From an uncultured Nitrospira sp. (GTDB lineage Bacteria > Nitrospirota > Nitrospiria > Nitrospirales > Nitrospiraceae): 58,155 bases of DNA. Below the pieces are notes generated by a model. The model did not search any database and had not been told where the DNA came from. It saw only the letters and a list, made by a program, of their open reading frames with translations. The stretch is taken from the NCBI GenBank assembly GCA_902500805.1, contig CABVSA010000014.1, positions 1 through 58,155 on the forward strand, written 5' to 3'. The position numbers and the translations under genes are program-made. Position 1 is the first letter of the stretch, and each line of letters starts with the position of its first letter. Shown one piece after another: positions 33,437 through 43,193 of this stretch.

Positions 33437-34663
33437 TTACTTCGCCGAATGAATGAACTGACTCACAGCCTCACCGATCACCCTATAGCCGTTTTTACTT
33501 GGGTGCATATCACGGGTGGTTTGGGCATAGAGTTGTTGGTGAGCAGATTCTTTCAGCATTGGCAGTGTATCCAGGTAGGCGATTCCGGTACGACCGAGGA
33601 AGTCCGTGAGCGTGCCTTTTACGGAGCGTTCATTCGTAATCACCCGCATCAGCGCATCATGCAAATGAAGCTGAGGATTCTTTTCCAAGTACTCTGAAAA
33701 CACGGTCTCTTTCGTGGGAATAATCACGACGAGCAAACGACATCCTTCGCTTTTGCACACGTGATCCATCTCCGTCAGCAGATGAAAGGTGATGCGCATG
33801 CCTTCCCGTACAGGGCCACTTCGCTCATCCAGGCGTTCCGCGATGCCAATTGGGCGAAAGGCCTCACGAATATTTTGCTCTTCGACGATAAGTGCCGTTG
33901 TATACGGATCGCTGCTCTCTGTCACCTCTTTGAACCGGATACCTTCTTTCAACATAGCGAAAAGCGGCCCATGGAGAATCAACCGATACACCATGCTATG
34001 TTCAGACAGCCAATTTCTCAGCCCAGCGGCCAAAACGGGAGGCTCAGACAATCCCCATATGTTGGCGTCGACATTTGTCCAGCTTCCTTGCCGCAAGTAG
34101 GACCAATGATCGAGGCCATAGGTCATCAAGAACGCATTTTCAAAATCATCGCCCATATACAGACCGCATACGACCCATCGGGGATGAAGCGTTACACCTT
34201 TGGAAGTGAGAAGATGATAATACTGGTTTGGACCGTACCCACCAAGACCGAGATTGTAGACATTCAGACCTGTCTGTCGGGCCACGACAGCCGGCCAGGC
34301 GTCTTCCATGGCTGCCGTATTGCCATATGTATGAGAATCTCCAATTGCTACAACCTCAGCTCCTGATGGGACCTTCTTGTTTCGGAATCCCCATGTGTCA
34401 AAACCTGAACTGTTGGGTGCCACTGTAATCCCTAGCACGTTATCTGGCACAACCCCTGCTGACAACAAGTCCGCTGGGTTTAGGAGCAACCGTGCGACAA
34501 ACTCAGACAGTAGGAGGCTCACTGAAAGAGAGATTGCGAGAGCTACAGCTTTGAGCATGATCATTGGCGGAAGGAGAAGGCAACAGATTTGGAGAGCAAA
34601 TACCAGAAAGTAATGGTGATTAGTCTGTTGAGCCACGACTGGAATACCAGTTGTCTCGGACAC
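33437..34663 (-). CDS. Membrane-anchored SGNH/GDSL-like hydrolase
   Basis: 408 residues from a GTG at 34663; ATGs at 34564 and 34558 are alternatives and would leave a single N-terminal helix (MLKAVALAISLSVSLLLSEF) typical of this family. No start has a good ribosome site. The SGNH block I Ser is in VVAIGDSHTYGNTAAMEDAW, block III is LGLGGYGPNQYYH, and the late Asp/His is in TRDMHPSKNGYRVIG. The domain faces the periplasm. Relatives act as O-acetyltransferases or esterases on exported polysaccharides (AlgJ/AlgX-like); the direction here is unknown. Confidence 0.78.
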   Translation of the reverse strand: MSETTGIPVVAQQTNHHYFLVFALQICCLLLPPMIMLKAVALAISLSVSLLLSEFVARLLLNPADLLSAGVVPDNVLGITVAPNSSGFDTWGFRNKKVPSGAEVVAIGDSHTYGNTAAMEDAWPAVVARQTGLNVYNLGLGGYGPNQYYHLLTSKGVTLHPRWVVCGLYMGDDFENAFLMTYGLDHWSYLRQGSWTNVDANIWGLSEPPVLAAGLRNWLSEHSMVYRLILHGPLFAMLKEGIRFKEVTESSDPYTTALIVEEQNIREAFRPIGIAERLDERSGPVREGMRITFHLLTEMDHVCKSEGCRLLVVIIPTKETVFSEYLEKNPQLHLHDALMRVITNERSVKGTLTDFLGRTGIAYLDTLPMLKESAHQQLYAQTTRDMHPSKNGYRVIGEAVSQFIHSAK

Positions 34664-35564
34664 GCAGGAGTCGGCTTTGAAGCCAGTATGGGATAAAATC
34701 TTTCAGATTTCTGTGCAGGCCCAACTTGAGACAGAGATTACCCTTGAGTGTTAGAGGGACAAAATAGCGTGGGACATCCATCCTGACAAAACCGTTCTCT
34801 CGCTTAAATCTTGTGAGTGAACTGTCTGTCTTGTTGCCATACACATAGCTCTCGTAAAGCAAATAAGGAATGTTTTTCTCTGTGCAGAGCCTGACTGCTT
34901 CTGATAACAACGCATTGTTGGGTCGTCGGTCACGAAACTTTAGTTTCGATAGGATCTGCATGATTGCTGCACTCTTCAAGTCCCAAACAACTTTCAAGTA
35001 CCCGATCATTTCCCCTTCAGCATACGCTGCAAGGAAAGTACTTCTTTCACGATAGGTTCCGTTTTCAGCCTCAACACGCCCAAAATCTTTGCCGAAATGC
35101 CAGAATTGCCTTCCCGCTCTGACTGGTGACTCATTGTAAATTGACATGATCCCGCGGATATATTCGGCATCAAATGCAACTTCTTTCACAATGACGCCCT
35201 TCTTTTCGCTCGCGCGAATATTTCTTCGAGTCGCAGACGAGGTTTGTTTGCTGAACCATTCCTCATATGACGAGAGGGGAATCACGGCCACATTGTCCGA
35301 CTCCATATAAAATGGAAATCTAGGTCGGGTATCAGGAACACGCTGTGCAAAGGTGAAAAGATCAGGCTTGGAATCGAGGGATTGTAATTCTGCCACTACA
35401 TGATAAGGGTCTGGGAGACGAACCGCAGGAAGCCAATACTCATCGAATATCTCCGCAATCTGTAAATACTTCCCATCTGTAATGATCACCACATCATCCA
35501 TGCGGAATGCTGGAACCTCCTGCATCCTGCCTTTGATACTTACCTGGTGCGTGGCGGTTAACAT
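34620..35564 (-). CDS. GNAT/FemAB-like acyltransferase
   Basis: 314 residues. The central motif FSKQTSSATRRNIRASEKKG is the basic helix found in FemAB-like GNAT proteins; FLAAYAEGEMIGYLKVVWD and the cofactor-site region KFRDRRPNNALLSEAVRLC follow. It probably transfers an acyl or aminoacyl group onto a sugar amine. The 3' end overlaps the longest form of the SGNH gene by 44 bases. It is one of three proteins of this kind in the window. Confidence 0.75.
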   Translation of the reverse strand: MLTATHQVSIKGRMQEVPAFRMDDVVIITDGKYLQIAEIFDEYWLPAVRLPDPYHVVAELQSLDSKPDLFTFAQRVPDTRPRFPFYMESDNVAVIPLSSYEEWFSKQTSSATRRNIRASEKKGVIVKEVAFDAEYIRGIMSIYNESPVRAGRQFWHFGKDFGRVEAENGTYRERSTFLAAYAEGEMIGYLKVVWDLKSAAIMQILSKLKFRDRRPNNALLSEAVRLCTEKNIPYLLYESYVYGNKTDSSLTRFKRENGFVRMDVPRYFVPLTLKGNLCLKLGLHRNLKDFIPYWLQSRLLRVRDNWYSSRGSTD

Positions 35565-35599
35565 TAATGATACCTCTAAACAGCTTTCATGAACGGTTG

Positions 35600-37417
35600 C
35601 TAGGGCATATCGACAAGCACACGATGCAGAAGCTCGAGAGTAAGCATAACGTGAATCTCATTGGTATAATTGCGACTTCCTTTTAAATGTGCTTGAACAA
35701 TAGTCTCAATTTGACGTCTTTGGACGTAGGACCGCGAGAGAGTGCGAGGATCCAGCAGGATCTGCCGAACGTAATCCCGCAGAACACCTTGATACCACAC
35801 CCGATAGTGGTTGAACTTATGTCTTCCCAGAACAATCCGCTCTAGATGCAGGACGGATGCAAAATGAGTAATCCGTGCCAGCCATTGAGGCATCCCATAG
35901 TCAAATGCGTATTCGGACTTTACAAGAACCTCTTCCCACTTTCGCAACCCCCTTCCGGCCATCCCCTTCCTACCCACACCGCGATCTGTAGGGATGTCTC
36001 GCAATACAGGGTTACCATTTGCGATCAGATTCAGGCACACATCGTAGGTAGCAAGAGCCGATTTAGGAGCGCGAAACACAGTCTGAACAAGGTCGTTATC
36101 AAGATAGGGCGATCTGATGGACACTTGCGTCTCCTCGAGAGCCAACAGTCCATAGTGATGCCAGGGCGCCTGTTTAAAGACAGCAAACGATACGGGATGA
36201 CCTAGAAGCAGTGAGTGATACGTCTCTTCTGCCTGGCTGAGGTAGGGAAGCATATCCTGGCTAAACAAACCTGGCACTAGTCGGTTTGGTTTAAAGGCTC
36301 GTACTCCCCGTAGTACTTCGCTACCGTAGTTCCCCGTCATCCTGACAGGAGCGATTTCTCGGACTCGCTCATTGAGATAGAGATCGGACGCTCGCCGGAC
36401 ATCGGCACAGCCGTCTGTCAAATAGGCTGCTCGTTCCGCATAGTGATGGAATCGTGAGAGGAAATCTTTTCCAACTGCAATCACCTCGTAGGGTTGCTCG
36501 CAAATACGAGCCACCTGTCGCGCCACCACGACATCCTGACAGTCACGATACATCCCGCTAAACGTGTAGCAGGGCATCGTCCCCGGCCGAGGCCTATGCC
36601 AGGCCATAATCATACGCGAATCCAGGCCTCCGGTTAAGGACATGCCGATCGGTTCGTTCGATACGAAGTACCGGGAGAGTTTCCTGACAAATATGTCCTG
36701 CAGCACTTGATAGTAGGCTTCAGGATCCAGGCTCTCCTGTTCTTCCCATTCTCTTGGCTGAAAATAAGTATGCTTGCATTCAACCGCTCCATGCTTTAGG
36801 GCCCACTTTGACCCACCGGGTAGCACCGCAATCCCCTCAAAGAGTGTTCGATTCTCTAACACGCAGCCGCATGTGACATACTCTCCGAGGGCACGAGGCT
36901 CTATGCGCCGAAGCTCAGGCCGCACAGCAAGGATGGCCTTGGCCTCTGCGGAAAAGTAAATCGTATCTTTGGACTGATGATAATAAAGTCGGTGCATTCC
37001 ATACCGATCGTTAAACAACGTGATCGTTCCGCGCATCCGATCGGCCAGCAGACCGTGGAACCTCCCGTTTAGCCCATAGGGGAAATTCGCCTCTACCTCG
37101 GCCCGTTCCACCAGATATGAAATTGGAATCACCATACCGCGAGCCCCGGAGGCACTCCGCTCCTGCATGCACTTAGCATCGGAGAAGTCCTCACCGGAAA
37201 ATATCACTGTGAGGTTGCCATTCGCATTTCTTAGCGGCATACCTTCAGAGGAAGAGTTCCTCCTGGCTACCCATCCCACATAAAGCCCTAGAGCTTCATC
37301 GACCCAGGTACCAGTGAGATAAGAGCTTTCGTGCTGCAGACACTCAACCATTACCTTGAGCTGAGCTTCCGCCCATTCACGAGGCATTCTTGTATGTAGT
37401 CCAACGATTCCTGGCAT
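35600..37417 (-). CDS. Asparagine synthase-like protein lacking the glutaminase cysteine
   Basis: 605 residues with an AsnB layout: an N-terminal Ntn-type domain and a C-terminal synthetase domain (NEPIGMSLTGGLDSRMIMAW, ATP loop). The start is MPGIVG where active enzymes have MCGI(V/A)G, so the nucleophile Cys is replaced by Pro and glutamine hydrolysis should be lost. The rest of the domain is partly kept (FNDRYGMHRLYYHQ, IYFSAEAKAILAVRPELR). It might use free ammonia or an amine substrate, as beta-lactam synthetase does. A neighbouring sugar amine could be the nucleophile (inference). Confidence 0.85.
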   Translation of the reverse strand: MPGIVGLHTRMPREWAEAQLKVMVECLQHESSYLTGTWVDEALGLYVGWVARRNSSSEGMPLRNANGNLTVIFSGEDFSDAKCMQERSASGARGMVIPISYLVERAEVEANFPYGLNGRFHGLLADRMRGTITLFNDRYGMHRLYYHQSKDTIYFSAEAKAILAVRPELRRIEPRALGEYVTCGCVLENRTLFEGIAVLPGGSKWALKHGAVECKHTYFQPREWEEQESLDPEAYYQVLQDIFVRKLSRYFVSNEPIGMSLTGGLDSRMIMAWHRPRPGTMPCYTFSGMYRDCQDVVVARQVARICEQPYEVIAVGKDFLSRFHHYAERAAYLTDGCADVRRASDLYLNERVREIAPVRMTGNYGSEVLRGVRAFKPNRLVPGLFSQDMLPYLSQAEETYHSLLLGHPVSFAVFKQAPWHHYGLLALEETQVSIRSPYLDNDLVQTVFRAPKSALATYDVCLNLIANGNPVLRDIPTDRGVGRKGMAGRGLRKWEEVLVKSEYAFDYGMPQWLARITHFASVLHLERIVLGRHKFNHYRVWYQGVLRDYVRQILLDPRTLSRSYVQRRQIETIVQAHLKGSRNYTNEIHVMLTLELLHRVLVDMP

Positions 37418-37421
37418 CGCC

Positions 37422-38303
37422 TCAAATCCCCTCGGATGATACCTCTGAGGTCATGGTGGCAAAAGATCGTACTATCACGTCTCTGTCAACCAAATACGCA
37501 CCAACTCCTTCAGTCAAAAACAAATACTCGTCACGATTGATTGGATGAGCCTCCACTTCGACCACGAAGTTGCGAGATAACGAGAAAATCCGCTCCAGAC
37601 GGTTCTCTGGCTTGATCGGACCAAGCGAAAAGAAGTAATCAGTCAGCCGATGGTGTCTTTGTAGTCGACTATCTATCCAATGGCGATAGAGACGGTTCCC
37701 GAGGCTCTTTTCGCCCATCTCAAAGGAAAAATTGCGCCTGACGACAGTACGTGGAAGCAATAAACCTTGAACCAACACATTTGCACAGAGATGCATGTGA
37801 TGGTGCCCGTCGATACGTACCGGAGCGCTTCCATACAGACGACGATATTCATCAAGTTGCATCTTCACGACATACTCAAATTGTGTGGTGAGTCCCGGAT
37901 GAAATATCACCTGCATCAAGCGGTGCCGCAAAAGGTATCTGGCGAGAGTTGCTTGGTGCTCTCTGAGCTGTGAGGAGCACTCCCCTGCCGAGAACGGTGT
38001 GGTCAGGTTGAGATGCAGGCCGGTATCAATTCCATATTCACGAGTCATCAAGGCCGCTCGTTCGGAGTCCTCCGTAAATACCATGGCGCTCACAGCAGAC
38101 ACGGCTCCACAACGTATGCAGTCCAATGTCCGATCCGTTGTTGTCCGATCTCTCCCCCAATCATCGGCATTGATGATTAGTGCCCCGGTCGTTCCAAGGG
38201 AATGACTTGCTCTTCCGGTCGAGAACTTCACGTTAGGGCCCGACGTAGTCGTCGCACTTTCTCTCCCACCGTCACGCAGGCAAGACTGAGCCTGCTCTCG
38301 CAT
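37422..38303 (-). CDS. ChbG/HpnK (YdjC-like) family deacetylase
   Basis: 293 residues. The metal site is visible in ALIINADDWGRDRTTTD (Asp pair), GIDTGLHLNLTTPF and RIDGHHHMHLCANV (His). Family members remove N-acetyl groups from chito-oligosaccharides (ChbG) or hopanoid precursors (HpnK). Here a lipid-linked or polymeric GlcNAc residue is likely. The first 40 residues are not conserved in the family and overlap the preceding FemAB gene by 76 bases; a GTG at 38231 would remove most of this but also lacks a ribosome site. Confidence 0.83.
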   Translation of the reverse strand: MREQAQSCLRDGGRESATTTSGPNVKFSTGRASHSLGTTGALIINADDWGRDRTTTDRTLDCIRCGAVSAVSAMVFTEDSERAALMTREYGIDTGLHLNLTTPFSAGECSSQLREHQATLARYLLRHRLMQVIFHPGLTTQFEYVVKMQLDEYRRLYGSAPVRIDGHHHMHLCANVLVQGLLLPRTVVRRNFSFEMGEKSLGNRLYRHWIDSRLQRHHRLTDYFFSLGPIKPENRLERIFSLSRNFVVEVEAHPINRDEYLFLTEGVGAYLVDRDVIVRSFATMTSEVSSEGI

Positions 38304-39286
38304 GAATCAAACCTTCCCAGAAACCTCACCGCTCGGCCTTTCTCCCCTGCCAAATCTCGTTTAAACTTATACGTGCCGGCATTTGTCTCCGGGTTAATCC
38401 CGTTCAGATCATAGTGACGTACGTGGGTCTCTTTCAGTCTCTGGATCAGCCTCCACTGGAGGAGATAAGACCCTCGACGTTTCAATCCGACCGTCGTCGT
38501 CGCACCGAATAGATACAATGCAGTAGATCCGATTGTGCTGCAAATGAGACCAGCGCAGTCTCCATCATGGGAGCGGCAGAGCATCAGGCGCATCTTGAAT
38601 GTGTCTGGCAGACGGCGTTGCACGTCTTGAAATTCGCGAATATTGTTCGGTTCTTGAAACTTCTTTCTGGCGACCATCTCTTTGTACATGCCGATGAATT
38701 TCTCAAACGAGTCATTATCCTGGCCTTCCGTGACCTCAACCTCTTGTTTAGCCGATACTTTGAGTTCCCGACGCCAGTGAGGAAACAGTCGCTCATGAAG
38801 TTCGTCGAGTGAAGGCGTCAGGTCCATAAGAATCGTTTGTGCTCCCCCCCCGTCACCTACTCGTATAAACCCTTCTTCCTCCAAAATAGGCAAGACCCAT
38901 CCATGCTCTTCCTCAAATAATACAGGATACAGGCGGACCAACAGGCCTCTTGTTACGGAGTACTCATTGCGCAAAGCCCGAACCGCCTGACGAAGTACAG
39001 CTGGGTCAGAGCGCTCGTCCTTCCTTTTCCATATGGGCCCCCACATGATATAGGCCATTCCCGCGCCGAACACCGGAGCCTTCGCGATTCGGCTTTGTGC
39101 CATCGCAACCACTTGTCCTTGTCGTTTCAGAAGTAGGTGGCTGTTGTTACGAGGTCCGCTTCTAACAGAACCATAAGCCCATGTCTGATAAATACTTGCG
39201 TCGTCGAACTGCTCGAGTAGTTGATACCACGTCGCTTCATCAACCTGGTCGACCTCGACGCTGTACCCAGAATCTAGCTCAAGCAC
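38228..39286 (-). CDS. FemAB-family (peptidoglycan-bridge-like) transferase
   Basis: 352 residues from a GTG at 39286, selected because GGAGGAG lies seven bases upstream; a longer TTG start at 39307 has none. Features include ASIYQTWAYGSVRSGPRNNS, GMAYIMWGPIW and the late motif LFGATTTVGLKRRGSYLLQW, then HYDLNGINPETNAGTYKFKR, as in FemX/FemAB-like enzymes. These use aminoacyl-tRNA or another acyl donor. In exopolysaccharide loci the acceptor is probably a sugar amine, which would suit the deacetylases encoded nearby. Confidence 0.82.
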   Translation of the reverse strand: MLELDSGYSVEVDQVDEATWYQLLEQFDDASIYQTWAYGSVRSGPRNNSHLLLKRQGQVVAMAQSRIAKAPVFGAGMAYIMWGPIWKRKDERSDPAVLRQAVRALRNEYSVTRGLLVRLYPVLFEEEHGWVLPILEEEGFIRVGDGGGAQTILMDLTPSLDELHERLFPHWRRELKVSAKQEVEVTEGQDNDSFEKFIGMYKEMVARKKFQEPNNIREFQDVQRRLPDTFKMRLMLCRSHDGDCAGLICSTIGSTALYLFGATTTVGLKRRGSYLLQWRLIQRLKETHVRHYDLNGINPETNAGTYKFKRDLAGEKGRAVRFLGRFDSCESRLSLACVTVGEKVRRLRRALT

Positions 39287-39336
39287 ACTGTGTCTCCTCC
39301 AATTCAAGTCCTCTTACTCAAATGCTGAGTGAGGTT

Positions 39337-40242
39337 CTACTCAGTCACATATGGCTCTGCGACTGGATTGATTCCGACCGTCGCCAGCAATTTACCGAGA
39401 TGATCGCAAAGCCTTATCAGGAGATCCATGAGCCGATCTTGCCCAATCAGAAGTGCAAATGGTATGGCAATCACATAGAGCGGAATCGCCACAAGAGACT
39501 TCGCAATATCACGCAATCCAAAAGTTGGCATCATTCGTTCACTAGCCCCGCGCAGCAGTGCCCTTCTCAACATAACGGTCCTCTTCCAGCGCATCGGGGG
39601 AACTTCTTCAAACGCAACCGCTTCGTTACACCACACGAAGCTATAACCTCTGCCAATAGCCCTATGAAAGAAATCCTGATCCTCACCGTTCCGTAACAAG
39701 GGCTGGAAAGGTTGCTCCAATTCTGAAAACACATGCATCTTCAACAACACGTTACCCGTTCTTCCCTTCCTCCAATCGATCACAAATCCTGTCGGATAGG
39801 TCTGTCGTTCATAAAATTTCCCCTTCACAAGCCACGGCGGAGGAGGCTGATCAAAATGCGGCTTCACAGGACCTAAGACTCCGTCGACTCCATATTTGTG
39901 ACAGGTCTCAAAGAGTGTGAGTAACCAGCATTTAATCGGAAACTCATCATCATCGATAAATGCAAGGAATTCTCCACTGGCATATCGAACCGCCTTGTTC
40001 CGTGCACAGGCGATATTCTGCCGAGGTTCCACAAGATAGGAGACAGGGAGCGCTGAAGTGGCCGAGAAGTCTTTGACTACCCTTATTGCCGACTTGGCCT
40101 GATCGTTATCAACAACTAGAATTGAAAAGGTGAATAAGCCTTCGGTGTCTTGAACGTCGAGTTCTCCCAATAACCTCCTCAGGAGAGTCGGGCGTTTGAA
40201 CGTGCAAATACACACGCAAATATGCGGAAGTGTCTTAGACAT
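39337..40242 (-). CDS. Glycosyltransferase family 2
   Basis: 301 residues. The GT-A fold opens ICVCICTFKRPTLLRRLLGE; the metal-binding DxD-like motif is in LAFIDDDEFP, and the catalytic-region ED motif is NGEDQDFFHRAIGRGYSFVW. A hydrophobic C-terminal segment (AIPLYVIAIPFALLIG) may anchor it to the inner membrane. It adds a sugar to the lipid-linked repeat unit; donor and linkage are unknown. Confidence 0.87.
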   Translation of the reverse strand: MSKTLPHICVCICTFKRPTLLRRLLGELDVQDTEGLFTFSILVVDNDQAKSAIRVVKDFSATSALPVSYLVEPRQNIACARNKAVRYASGEFLAFIDDDEFPIKCWLLTLFETCHKYGVDGVLGPVKPHFDQPPPPWLVKGKFYERQTYPTGFVIDWRKGRTGNVLLKMHVFSELEQPFQPLLRNGEDQDFFHRAIGRGYSFVWCNEAVAFEEVPPMRWKRTVMLRRALLRGASERMMPTFGLRDIAKSLVAIPLYVIAIPFALLIGQDRLMDLLIRLCDHLGKLLATVGINPVAEPYVTE

Positions 40243-40254
40243 GTTGTACTGAAG

Positions 40255-41922
40255 TCAGGAGCAGATACACGAAGCCGCAGTAGGCGCGACGCACATGTGG
40301 TCGAGCGTCAGTGCAGTATCGACATATGGCGATCTCAACTCTTCGGCGAATCTCTGAGAATTGTACACTCTTACCCTCAAGGGAGGGCCGCCGTTATTGG
40401 AATTGATGGGAGCATTCTTGAGGTGGATCTGCATGCCTCGGTCGCTTTTCCTGAATACAACAGAGCGACGCTCCTGAAACCAGGTCACCACACGAGTCGC
40501 GCTCGTACACCAAGCCCCCTCTTCTTTTAACGTGTTGAGGAGTCGGGCGTAGAACTCTCCCCACAGTCGTTCTGGGGCAATGCTTCGATCGTGCCAATTA
40601 ATCGTGATGACTCCGCCTAACCTATGTGCATGAGCAATTAAAGCGTGTATTTGTTTCTCTGCCTCTTTTTCGCTCAAGTTTAGATAGTTTGGATAGAACA
40701 GCGCCGTATCCATAATGTGGAGCGGAAGTTCCAACAGAGTGGTTCCGCCTAGCGGTTTGAACACCTGCGTAGTCCCTGCACGATAGCCAATCGTGTGATT
40801 GTACCCCACGGTTGAATCATAGGCGAAGCCCGCCTGCTCAAGCTTCTCCGGAGAATCAGCCGCAAGGTAGAGCCAGTGCATCCGCACGCCGACGTACGAA
40901 TTACCCGTCACGCGAACAACCTGTTCACGCTCCTGTGTTCCTCTCGCGCTATCGATCCACGCATCCAACCCATGGAGACCTATTTCAGAACCTTGAGAAA
41001 TTAATATATCTAGCTCGTCGGCAATCTCGGCCACCCCGTAACTTGACGCTCGCTTTCGTGGTGCCATACCCTGCAGAGTTCGGCCAGGATCATTCTTGAA
41101 CGGTATAACGAAGAAGGTGGATTCGGCGTCCTTTTCGATATCGCGATAGCGATCGAAGCGATGCCACAGATCTTCAATCAGCCCTAGATACATGAGCGGC
41201 GCTTTTGCGACCGCTGTCCAATTTTCCAGGAGACGACGAACGGGCATCTTATTCGTGAATGTCTTGCATAGGGATCCGAAGATAGCCCGGTACAGAAAGC
41301 CGAGCATGGTATGATCCCAGCGGTGTCGCCTCATGAGGGGATGATCGACATCGTGTGTCAAGCAAGCGATGAATCGATAACCGAGCGGAACCGGCGGGAT
41401 CTCTATAAGCCTCACCCCCGCGCCAACGATAAGGTCACGTAGCACGGCAATGTGTGTCTCGAGTGTGGGAACCCTCGCATGCTCGGTCGGCTGTCCGTCC
41501 CGGAGCAAGGCTTCTATTTCTCGAAACAGATCGTAGCCCACACGCGCTACTCGTTGGTTCCTTGCCTGATTGAGAATTCCGACTGCCTCAAGCGAACTCT
41601 TGTCTTCTAAGAACCTCACACCATCGGCCTGAATGGTACAGCTCTTCCCGTATAGTGGGAGGGAATCATTCTTGTATGACAGGAGCAATGGACGAGGCGT
41701 TGTTGTGCATTCGAATGAAAGGTGTTTGTCAAATGCGGTTTCTTGACTGCCATAGAGAACAAGTATTTTAGCTTGATAGTCTCGTCGAGTGGCATTCTCC
41801 CCTGCGACCAATACGACATCATATGGCTCATCCGGCCTATACCATTCCCAGGGTGTCTTGAATAACTCGAAAAATTCTCTCACCAATTCGAATTCTTCTG
41901 TCTGAGCTATAACCCCAATCAT
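40255..41922 (-). CDS. Two-domain protein with a C-terminal polysaccharide deacetylase-like fold
   Basis: 555 residues from the ATG at 41922, placed just after the stop of the upstream gene; a longer frame to 42189 runs into that gene. The N-terminal 180 residues (MIGVIAQTEEFELVREFFEL) form a domain I do not recognise. The second part has ACLTHDVDHPLMRRHRWDHT (NodB-type Asp pair), EIGLHGLDAWID (His) and TINWHDRS (late His/Asp). Similar long two-part proteins occur in exopolysaccharide loci beside alpha/alpha-toroid proteins like the one encoded next to it. Deacetylase activity is likely but not certain. Confidence 0.75.
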   Translation of the reverse strand: MIGVIAQTEEFELVREFFELFKTPWEWYRPDEPYDVVLVAGENATRRDYQAKILVLYGSQETAFDKHLSFECTTTPRPLLLSYKNDSLPLYGKSCTIQADGVRFLEDKSSLEAVGILNQARNQRVARVGYDLFREIEALLRDGQPTEHARVPTLETHIAVLRDLIVGAGVRLIEIPPVPLGYRFIACLTHDVDHPLMRRHRWDHTMLGFLYRAIFGSLCKTFTNKMPVRRLLENWTAVAKAPLMYLGLIEDLWHRFDRYRDIEKDAESTFFVIPFKNDPGRTLQGMAPRKRASSYGVAEIADELDILISQGSEIGLHGLDAWIDSARGTQEREQVVRVTGNSYVGVRMHWLYLAADSPEKLEQAGFAYDSTVGYNHTIGYRAGTTQVFKPLGGTTLLELPLHIMDTALFYPNYLNLSEKEAEKQIHALIAHAHRLGGVITINWHDRSIAPERLWGEFYARLLNTLKEEGAWCTSATRVVTWFQERRSVVFRKSDRGMQIHLKNAPINSNNGGPPLRVRVYNSQRFAEELRSPYVDTALTLDHMCVAPTAASCICS

Positions 41923-41951
41923 GAGCGAGGACGATCCATTCTGCTGAGACG

Positions 41952-43178
41952 CTACTGAGTAATCGATGTCCTGTAGAGCAAATGAGCAAGCCCTTTGAAC
42001 ATTGTGGCCTGTCCCCAATGAAGCATAGGGGTTCTTGCCTTCATTAATGGGTACTGCCTGTAGTAAAAATATCCTGCTCGATTCTGCATGTGATGGATCG
42101 TCCAAGCTGCCACAAGCCGACTGAGAGACAAAGACTCCTGATCCTGATCCGATACGAATGCGAGCGTATCGATGGCTTGTGCAGCGCACTGAATATCAAT
42201 GGGATACGCCCTAGAGTGGTAGTACTTAGGCCTTCCGCTCGGTTCAAAAAAATTGGCTTTATAATAAGTTAGTCCTTGCTCGAAATTCCTAAGGTAGGAC
42301 CGGTCTCCTGTGGAAGCGGTATAGTGCTTGAGCCCGTCCAAGTTATACCCAGTATGAAAATTGTCGATCCAGTGGTGTTCCGGAGTCTCCGCATACCACC
42401 ACGACCCGTCAGGTCGCTGGCGAGAGCAGCTATACTCCATTGCCTGGCGTGCCACGCGTTTACACACATCACTCCCCGTATGCTTGGCCGTTCGGGCCAG
42501 AATCCCACCACCGAGCATATTGGCATTGTGGATGGAACTCTGAAGATGCGACATGTAACTGATACAGTCTCCGGTCGCCGTTTGTTCTCGCGGGAGTTCT
42601 AGAATCCAATTACAGGCGCTGTCTGCGACACGCAGAAGCCAGTCAGACCCCGTTACCTCAAATGCGTCAAGATACGCATGACCGATTAAGGCAGTCCATA
42701 CGATAATGGGGTCCTCGTGCGTATATCGACCGGATCGCGACGCAAAGGAAAAATGATTGCTCCAGCTATGATATGTGAATCGTTCGACTTTATGTTGATC
42801 AAGCCACATCAAGCAGTCGAGCGCTTTGTCAAGATACTCTTGACGCTTCGTCAACTGATAGAGCAGCACATATCCTGAAGCCATATACCCACGCCCTTTT
42901 GTCGAGTCTTTTGGCTTCACTCCGAGCAGAGGGCGCAGATTCAATGGTGACTGGCGAATCAGTTGTTGGAGAAGCCGGTCGCCAATAAGCGACTTACATG
43001 TCAACGGTCGAATCCAGGATGAGAGGCCGTCAAAAGGCTCATACCCTCGATACCCTTGCCCCTCAACCCATTCCTGGACAGCGTCTATACTTTGCGAGAT
43101 TTCCTCGAGAGAGATTGATTGACGCTCAATTGCGGGAGTCATCGGGGATTCAGAGGGGGCGTCCACCAGGTTACTCAT
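41952..43178 (-). CDS. VpsJ-like alpha/alpha-toroid polysaccharide biosynthesis protein
   Basis: 408 residues made of helical-hairpin repeats: KGRGYMASGYVLLYQLTKRQ, DCLMWLDQHKV, DPIIVWTALIGHAYLDAFEV, QRPDGSWWYAE and IDNFHTGYNLDGLKHYTAST. The composition (many W, Y and H in loops) fits a carbohydrate-processing (alpha/alpha)6 toroid. Proteins of this type in Vibrio and other polysaccharide loci are named VpsJ; no enzymatic activity is established. It could be an epimerase, hydrolase or lyase acting on the repeat unit. Confidence 0.7.
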   Translation of the reverse strand: MSNLVDAPSESPMTPAIERQSISLEEISQSIDAVQEWVEGQGYRGYEPFDGLSSWIRPLTCKSLIGDRLLQQLIRQSPLNLRPLLGVKPKDSTKGRGYMASGYVLLYQLTKRQEYLDKALDCLMWLDQHKVERFTYHSWSNHFSFASRSGRYTHEDPIIVWTALIGHAYLDAFEVTGSDWLLRVADSACNWILELPREQTATGDCISYMSHLQSSIHNANMLGGGILARTAKHTGSDVCKRVARQAMEYSCSRQRPDGSWWYAETPEHHWIDNFHTGYNLDGLKHYTASTGDRSYLRNFEQGLTYYKANFFEPSGRPKYYHSRAYPIDIQCAAQAIDTLAFVSDQDQESLSLSRLVAAWTIHHMQNRAGYFYYRQYPLMKARTPMLHWGQATMFKGLAHLLYRTSITQ

Positions 43179-43193
43179 GACGATTTATGTCTC

